Shown: piece after piece, positions 58,752 to 64,000 of the stretch
Position numbering within the stretch: position 1 is the first letter of the stretch
Layout of the letters: each line of letters opens with the position of its first letter
Assembly (NCBI GenBank): GCA_026004215.1
Contig: BPIR01000001.1
Coordinates: forward strand, 682,001 to 746,000
DNA from: Candidatus Binatia bacterium
GTDB taxonomy: Bacteria > Desulfobacterota > Binatia > HRBIN30
Direction: 5' to 3'
DNA length: 64,000 nucleotides
Position numbers and translations under genes: made by a program
Notes under the pieces: generated by a model
Database searches by the model: none
Told to the model about the DNA's origin: nothing
The model's input: only the letters and a program-made list of their open reading frames with translations

Positions 58752-59225
58752 ATGCTCCAGAAAGGCGATCGGGCTCCGGATTTCGAGGCACCCTGCGGGG
58801 ACGGCCGCCATCTGCGCTTGCGCGACTTTCTTGGAAGGCGCCACGTCGTCTTGTATTTTTTCCCGCGCGACTTTACCCCGGGCTGCACAAAAGAAGCTTG
58901 CTCCTTCCGTGACCACCGGGCGGAGGTTGCCCGGCTCGATGGCGAGATTGTCGGCGTCAGTTTGGACCCGGTGGACCGTCATGCGGCCTTCGCCGAAAAA
59001 TACCGCTTGACCTTCCCTCTCGTGAGTGACGTAGATGCGCGAATCGCACAAAAGTATGGGGTTGCGCGCCTCGGGGGCTGGTTGCCCAGCAAACGGGTGA
59101 CGTTCGTGATCGACAAGGAAGGCATCATTCAAGACGTCATCCACAGCGAGTTCGGCATTGACGTCCACGTGGATCGTGCACTGAAAACTCTGCGGCGCCT
59201 GCAAGGGGAGGAAACGCCCGGCTGA
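58752..59225 (+). CDS. bcp: Peroxiredoxin, Bcp/PrxQ type
   Basis: Reduces H2O2 and organic peroxides with a thiol, cytoplasmic, 157 residues. The thioredoxin-fold start is MLQKGDRAPDFEAP. The peroxidatic Cys lies in FTPGCTKEACSFRD, and the second Cys five residues on is the resolving Cys of atypical 2-Cys Bcp. The IVGVSLDPVDRHAAFAEKY and PLVSD segments are typical of this subfamily. ATG 58752 is set by homology; the frame is open upstream. Confidence 0.93.
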   Translation: MLQKGDRAPDFEAPCGDGRHLRLRDFLGRRHVVLYFFPRDFTPGCTKEACSFRDHRAEVARLDGEIVGVSLDPVDRHAAFAEKYRLTFPLVSDVDARIAQKYGVARLGGWLPSKRVTFVIDKEGIIQDVIHSEFGIDVHVDRALKTLRRLQGEETPG

Positions 59226-59456
59226 AACAGCCTCGTCTCCCGGGCGTCCCTCGGGCACGACCCGATCCACAGGGGCCAACGAGACAGTACCGGCGAGCGC
59301 AGCGGCAAAATTCACCAGTGCACTTGCCGCCGCGCCAGTGCAGCCAGACCGTTCCATCCTCTTTCGAGCACGCTTCGGCTTGCCTATAGTAAGGCCAGTG
59401 ATCCGTGGAGGTTGCGGAGGAACGAGGCCGCTCGGGCCTAACTGGGAGGAGTGTTC

Positions 59457-61784
59457 GTGAACCAGGAAACACCAAGCGACGTGCCGGCCATCGATCTCAG
59501 TCGGGCGGTAGAAGAGCGGTATCTCGCTTACGCCTTGAGTGTGGTCACTTCTCGTGCACTGCCGGACGTCCGTGACGGGCTCAAGCCGGTGCAGCGCCGC
59601 ATCTTGTACGCGATGTTCCAAAACCTTCGTTTGACCGCCGGGGCTCGCCCGCGCAAATCGGCCGCCGTCGTGGGCGAGGTGCTGGGGAAATACCACCCGC
59701 ATGGCGACCTGGCGGCGTATGAAGCCATGGTTCGCATGGCGCAACCGTTCGCCATGCGATATCCGCTGGTTCACGGCGAGGGCAATTTCGGTTCGTTGGA
59801 TGGAGACAGCCCCGCCGCGATGCGGTATACCGAAGCGCGGCTTACTCCGATCGCCGAAGAACTCCTGCGGGACGTACGCGAAGAAACCGTTGATTTTCGC
59901 GACAACTATGACTCCACGCTGCGGGAGCCGGTAGTTTTACCTGCGGCCGTTCCGCAACTCCTCATCAACGGGAGCACGGGAATCGCGGTGGGCATGGCTA
60001 CCAACATTCCGCCGCACAACTTGAAAGAGGTCATCGAGGCTCTCGTCGCGCTCGTGCGCGACCCTACGTTGGAAAGCAAAGATTTGTGCCGGTTCATCAA
60101 AGGCCCGGACTTTCCTACCGGCGGCGAGATTCTCAATACGCGGGCGGAGCTGCGGCAAATCTACGAGACCGGGCAAGGCCCGATCCGCTTGCGAGGCCAA
60201 TTCGTTACGGAAACCAGTGGCCGGCGGCGGCGAATCATTATTACCTCGGTTCCATACACCACGAACAAGGCGAAAATCGTGGAGGAAATCGCCGAGCATA
60301 TTGCAAGCCGCAAGTTGCCGCTGGCCACGGACGTTCGCGACGAGTCCACCGATCAAGTGCGCATCGTTGTCGAGCTCAAAGGCGACGCCTCGCCCGAAGC
60401 GGTCATGGCCTACCTGTTCAAGCACACCGACTTGCAGGTCACGTATCACGCCAACTTTACCGCTTTGATTCCTACGGCCACGCCTGGCATCGGCCAGCCC
60501 CAGCGGTTGGGACTCAAGGAGCTGTGCCAGCACTTTCTCGACTTCCGCTTCCAGGTGGTCACGCGCCGCCTGGAGCACGAACTGCGGCAACTGCAAGCCC
60601 GACTGCATATTCTTGCCGGTTTCCTCAAGATTTTCCGCGACCTCGATCGCGCGATCGAAATCATCCGTGCTGCCACATCGCGGGAACACGCGCGGGACGA
60701 GCTGATGCGCGTGTTTCGCCTGGATGCGGGCCAAGCAAATGCAATCCTCGACACTCGCCTGTACCAACTCTCCAAGCTCGAAGTCAGCCGCATCCGCGAA
60801 GAGCAAAAGGAAAAGGCGGCTCGTGCCGAAGAAATCGCACAGCTACTGGCCCGCCCCCAAGCGCGCTGGAAGATTGTCGAGGAGGAACTCCTGGACGTTG
60901 CCCGGCGTTACGGAGATGCGCGCCGCACGCAACTTCGGGCTGGCGCCGAACTGGTGTACGATGCCCAAGCTTACGTCGTCCATGAAGATGCCGTCGTCGT
61001 GATTACTCGCGACGGTTGGTTAAAGCGCCTGGGCGAGCTCAAGGAACCGAGTTCCACGCGCGTGCGCGAAGGCGACCAGGTACACTGGGTGCTGCGAGGC
61101 ACCACGAAAGATCACCTCGTGCTCTTCTCCAACCGGGGGATTGTCTATGTGATGAAGGTTATCCAGGTTCCGGCCACCACGGGCTACGGCGAGCCGGTGC
61201 AGTCTCTTCTCAACTTTGGAGACGGGGAGCGCATCGTCGCGGCGACTTTGCTTGCCGGCAAAAACGGAGACGAGGCGAGTTCGCCGCAGTCAACCTGGTT
61301 AGCGGTGAGTGCGGGCGGCCTGGGAGCCCGCGTCCGGCCCGATTTGAGCGAGACCACCAAAAACGGGCGTCGCTATGCCCGCCCCAAAGACGGCGACGAG
61401 GTCGCTGTCGTGAGCCCGGCCGAGGGCGAGGTTTGCACCATCGTCACAGCCGGGGGCTACGTGCTGTCGTTCCCGACCACGGAACTCCCCGAACTGTCCG
61501 GCGCAGGACGAGGCGTCTGGGCCATTCGCGCAGCCCCGGGTGATCGCGTCGTTGGGGCCCTATGCCACGCGGCGGAGAATCCTCCCGTCGCGTTGGATGA
61601 GAACGGAGAGACACGCCGACTTCAAGCACCCGCCGAACTTGCGCACCGCGGCCAGAGAGGCCGCCCCACACTCAAACGTTTCAAACCCGTTGCGCTTGTG
61701 CCTCGCGACGAATCCAGAAATGGCTTGCCGCTCGACCGGCGTGTGATTGCGCAAGACGGCAAAAGTCGGCCGAACAAGCTATGA
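59457..61784 (+). CDS. parC: DNA topoisomerase IV subunit A (ParC-like)
   Basis: Cuts and rejoins double-stranded DNA to unlink daughter chromosomes. 775 residues from GTG 59457, chosen over the GTG at 59451 because GGGAGGA ends right before it. [21 protein letters not shown] and [15 protein letters not shown] are the GyrA/ParC core, and the active Tyr lies in [10 protein letters not shown]. The C-terminal pinwheel lacks an obvious GyrA box (QRRGGKG), favouring ParC. The quinolone-target Ser is Leu85 here, while the following Glu89 is kept. The ATG of parE overlaps its stop, so parC is upstream of parE. Confidence 0.92.
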   Translation: MNQETPSDVPAIDLSRAVEERYLAYALSVVTSRALPDVRDGLKPVQRRILYAMFQNLRLTAGARPRKSAAVVGEVLGKYHPHGDLAAYEAMVRMAQPFAMRYPLVHGEGNFGSLDGDSPAAMRYTEARLTPIAEELLRDVREETVDFRDNYDSTLREPVVLPAAVPQLLINGSTGIAVGMATNIPPHNLKEVIEALVALVRDPTLESKDLCRFIKGPDFPTGGEILNTRAELRQIYETGQGPIRLRGQFVTETSGRRRRIIITSVPYTTNKAKIVEEIAEHIASRKLPLATDVRDESTDQVRIVVELKGDASPEAVMAYLFKHTDLQVTYHANFTALIPTATPGIGQPQRLGLKELCQHFLDFRFQVVTRRLEHELRQLQARLHILAGFLKIFRDLDRAIEIIRAATSREHARDELMRVFRLDAGQANAILDTRLYQLSKLEVSRIREEQKEKAARAEEIAQLLARPQARWKIVEEELLDVARRYGDARRTQLRAGAELVYDAQAYVVHEDAVVVITRDGWLKRLGELKEPSSTRVREGDQVHWVLRGTTKDHLVLFSNRGIVYVMKVIQVPATTGYGEPVQSLLNFGDGERIVAATLLAGKNGDEASSPQSTWLAVSAGGLGARVRPDLSETTKNGRRYARPKDGDEVAVVSPAEGEVCTIVTAGGYVLSFPTTELPELSGAGRGVWAIRAAPGDRVVGALCHAAENPPVALDENGETRRLQAPAELAHRGQRGRPTLKRFKPVALVPRDESRNGLPLDRRVIAQDGKSRPNKL

Positions 61785-63679
61785 ACCGGAGATACACAGC
61801 GAAGGACATCACGGTTTTAGAGGGTCTCGAACCCGTCCGGAAACGCCCCGGCATGTACATCGGCGGGGTGGACAAGACCGGTCTCCATCATTTGCTTTGG
61901 GAAATCCTGGACAATGCGGTGGATGAAGCCATCAACGGCCACTGCGACCAAATTACCGTCGTCTTGCACGAGGATGGCACTACGGTCACCGTTACCGACA
62001 ATGGGCGCGGTATCCCGGTAGACGAGCACCCAAAATACAAGCGTCCTGCGCTCGAGTTGATCCTCACCACGCTGCACGCGGGCGGCAAGTTCGAGAGCCA
62101 AAACTACTACCACTCGGGTGGCCTCCACGGTGTGGGCGCCTCGGTGGTCACAGCTCTGTCGTCCAAGCTCGTGGCACGCGTCAAACGCGACGGCTGTCAA
62201 TGGGAGCAAGAGTTCTCACGGGGCCAGGCGAAGACCAAGCTTCGACAGTGTGGACCGGCGCGTGGGACCGGAACCTCCATCACTTTCACACCCGATCCCG
62301 ACATCTTCCCGGATACGCTTTTCGACCCCGGATGGATTCGCGAGCGCCTGGAAGCGCGGTCCTTCCTACACCGCGGCCTCACGCTGGTGTTCGAAGACCG
62401 TCGTGCGGGAACGAAGGAAGTTTTCGTGCACGAGCGAGGCATTGCAGAATACGTGGAGAAGCTGCTGCAACAGTGCGGTGCCAACAGCGTGTCCGAGCCC
62501 ATTTACATGGAGCGCCGCGATGGCCTCATTATCGAGTGCGCGCTCGGGTGGACGACCGCAACCGCCGAACGCATCCAATCCTACGTGAACGGCATCCCGA
62601 CTCCCTCGGGTGGAACTCACGAGAACGGTTTCAAAGCTGGCCTGAGCAAGGCGGTGCGCAACTACCTCCTCGTACAGAACCTCCTACCAAAGGGAATTCA
62701 GGTCGCGGCCGAGGACACGCGCGAGGGGTTGATCGCCGTGCTCAGTGTTTATCTGCAACAACCCCAGTTCCAAGGGCAAACGAAAGATCGCCTGAACAAT
62801 CCAGAGGTGACTTCCCCGGTGGACAACTTCGTCCGCACCTCGCTGGAAAACTACCTCCTGCAAAACCCAACGCAGGCTCGGGCGATTGCGCAGCGCGTTA
62901 TCCTCGCCGCGCGGGCTCGGCTGGCATCGCGGGCCGCGGCCGAAGGCGTGCAGCGCAAGTCCTCGGTGTCCCATCGGCTCAACTTGCCCGGCAAGCTCGC
63001 AGATTGCAGCTCCACCGATCCACGCGTCAGCGAGTTGTTTATTGTCGAAGGCGACTCCGCTGGCGGTTCGGCCAAGCAAGCACGCGACCGGGAGTTTCAA
63101 GCCATTCTCCCGCTACGCGGCAAAGTCCTCAACGCCGAGCAAGCATCCGCCACCAAGGTATTCTCGAACAAAGAGCTGAACGACATCGTTTCCGCCCTCG
63201 GCTGCGGGGTCGGCAAAGATTTCGACCCCGACAAGCTGCGGTACCACAAAGTATGCTTGTTGATGGATGCGGACTCCGACGGCCACCATATTTGCACGCT
63301 GTTACTCACGTTCTTGTACCGCCAGCTCCCCGAGCTGATCCGGCGCGGGCACGCGTACATCGCCCAGCCGCCCCTATACAAGATCGAGATCGGCAAGGAA
63401 GTTCACTGGGCGTACAGCGACGCGGAAAAAGATGCGATCTTGAAGCGGGCCAATGGCCGCCCCGTCGCTGTGCAACGCTTCAAGGGCTTGGGGGAGATGA
63501 ACCCGGCAACGCTCAAAGAAACCACCCTCGATCCGAAGAAGCGCGTGCTTTTGCGTGTCGAGGTTGTCGACGAAGGAAAAACGGATCAAACGATCCAAAC
63601 TTTGCTTGGCCGCGAGGTGGAGCCCCGCTTCCGGTTCATCATGGAGCGCGCCCGGCAAGTGCAAGAGCTCGACGTCTGA
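61781..63679 (+). CDS. parE: DNA topoisomerase IV subunit B (ParE-like)
   Basis: The ATPase subunit of the type II topoisomerase, 632 residues as expected for ParE. The GHKL ATP site comprises [28 protein letters not shown] and [15 protein letters not shown]. The transducer follows ([14 protein letters not shown]). The Toprim domain has [30 protein letters not shown] and [12 protein letters not shown], the last giving the Mg-binding Asp residues. There is no long GyrB-type insertion. It overlaps parC by four bases. Assignment to topo IV or gyrase is by length and the parC partner. Confidence 0.92.
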   Translation: MNRRYTAKDITVLEGLEPVRKRPGMYIGGVDKTGLHHLLWEILDNAVDEAINGHCDQITVVLHEDGTTVTVTDNGRGIPVDEHPKYKRPALELILTTLHAGGKFESQNYYHSGGLHGVGASVVTALSSKLVARVKRDGCQWEQEFSRGQAKTKLRQCGPARGTGTSITFTPDPDIFPDTLFDPGWIRERLEARSFLHRGLTLVFEDRRAGTKEVFVHERGIAEYVEKLLQQCGANSVSEPIYMERRDGLIIECALGWTTATAERIQSYVNGIPTPSGGTHENGFKAGLSKAVRNYLLVQNLLPKGIQVAAEDTREGLIAVLSVYLQQPQFQGQTKDRLNNPEVTSPVDNFVRTSLENYLLQNPTQARAIAQRVILAARARLASRAAAEGVQRKSSVSHRLNLPGKLADCSSTDPRVSELFIVEGDSAGGSAKQARDREFQAILPLRGKVLNAEQASATKVFSNKELNDIVSALGCGVGKDFDPDKLRYHKVCLLMDADSDGHHICTLLLTFLYRQLPELIRRGHAYIAQPPLYKIEIGKEVHWAYSDAEKDAILKRANGRPVAVQRFKGLGEMNPATLKETTLDPKKRVLLRVEVVDEGKTDQTIQTLLGREVEPRFRFIMERARQVQELDV

Positions 63680-63756
63680 ACACCGGCTCGCACGTCGGGG
63701 CGCGGGCCAGCTCGCGGAGCCGCATCGCACACGGTTACCGCGCCGCCGGCGTCGAC

Positions 63757-64000
63757 TTACGCCTCGGCCGAATCATCGGGGACCGAGGCGTACACCGATG
63801 CGAGCTGCTGCAGAACGTCTTGGGTCGTGACCGGCCTTTTTTCCGCCGTCGGGGGCTTGCCTCCACGGGAACGTACGCTCAAATCCACGTCCCTCGCTTC
63901 CGCTCGCAACGCACCCACGGTGCACTGTTCCCGCGGCCGGTACTTGAATGGGTCGAATCGGAAAAATCGCATGGCGTTTCGGTGCGAAATCAACTCGATA
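63757..64000 (-). CDS. Unknown protein at the window edge (possibly partial)
   Basis: The frame is open from the window edge. A start at ATG 63972 would give a 71-residue protein (MRFFRFDPFKYRPREQCT), with a basic first half and an acidic C-terminus (SVPDDSAEA). Earlier starts may lie outside. No family is recognised and no motif is visible. It converges with parE, ~80 bases beyond its stop. It may be a C-terminal fragment of a longer gene. Confidence 0.4.
   Translation of the reverse strand, partial: IELISHRNAMRFFRFDPFKYRPREQCTVGALRAEARDVDLSVRSRGGKPPTAEKRPVTTQDVLQQLASVYASVPDDSAEA

Overview
The window reads as chromosome from a GC-rich, Gram-negative bacterium. Outer-membrane and periplasmic genes (TolC-type lipoprotein, RND pump, OmpA, Mla-type lipid transporter, many lipoproteins) set the cell envelope type. 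Oxygen-linked or oxidative genes (two di-iron proteins, GMC oxidoreductase, PQQ-type sugar dehydrogenase, epoxide hydrolase, peroxiredoxin) suggest an aerobic life. The secreted Cys-rich CGNGV..GEQCDDGN module, sigma-54 regulation and the many secreted beta-propellers resemble deltaproteobacterial-grade lineages (Myxococcota, Desulfobacterota, Binatota). That placement is inference; no rRNA gene or other phylogenetic marker was used. No transposon, integrase, phage gene, CRISPR array, tRNA or rRNA was recognised.

Layout. 0-7.9 kb: the end of a UvrD-type helicase, a glycosyltransferase-methyltransferase fusion, a lipoprotein, an mdh-sucC pair, another lipoprotein and a small zincin. 7.9-15.4 kb: an NtrC-type two-component pair, then an unknown protein with a gluconate-dehydrogenase-like pair (subunit 3 plus GMC flavoprotein) and a glycerophosphodiesterase. 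15.4-17.7 kb: a stand-alone degenerate Hint-domain protein and PolX. 17.8-26.6 kb: a tightly overlapping run (glycosyltransferase, unknown protein, spore-photoproduct-lyase-like radical SAM, murI), then a very long secA overlapping argJ. 26.6-28.7 kb: a gene-free stretch with hairpins and a PQQ-type sugar dehydrogenase.

28.7-37.7 kb holds a copper(I)/silver(I) efflux operon on the minus strand: Cys-rich secreted protein, CusC-, CusB- and CusA-like proteins and a CopA-type ATPase, joined by short overlaps. Divergent from it, 37.9-46.0 kb carries mlaE-mlaF-mlaD-auxiliary lipoprotein, an active/inactive M16 peptidase pair and a TPR membrane protein, ending at a strong hairpin. 46.1-53.3 kb is mixed: OmpA, a VOC protein, a tandem thioredoxin-fold protein, an EVE protein, a zinc alcohol dehydrogenase with a DUF456 protein, and an orphan sensor kinase.

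53.5-55.7 kb is the best candidate for an undescribed system. Two paralogous, ligand-complete di-iron carboxylate proteins and a four-cysteine zinc-ribbon protein form one operon behind a perfect 12-bp palindrome. An epoxide hydrolase converges on it. The window ends with a TolB-like propeller, a Bcp peroxiredoxin, parC-parE (ParC carries Leu at the classic quinolone-resistance serine) and the edge of an unknown gene.
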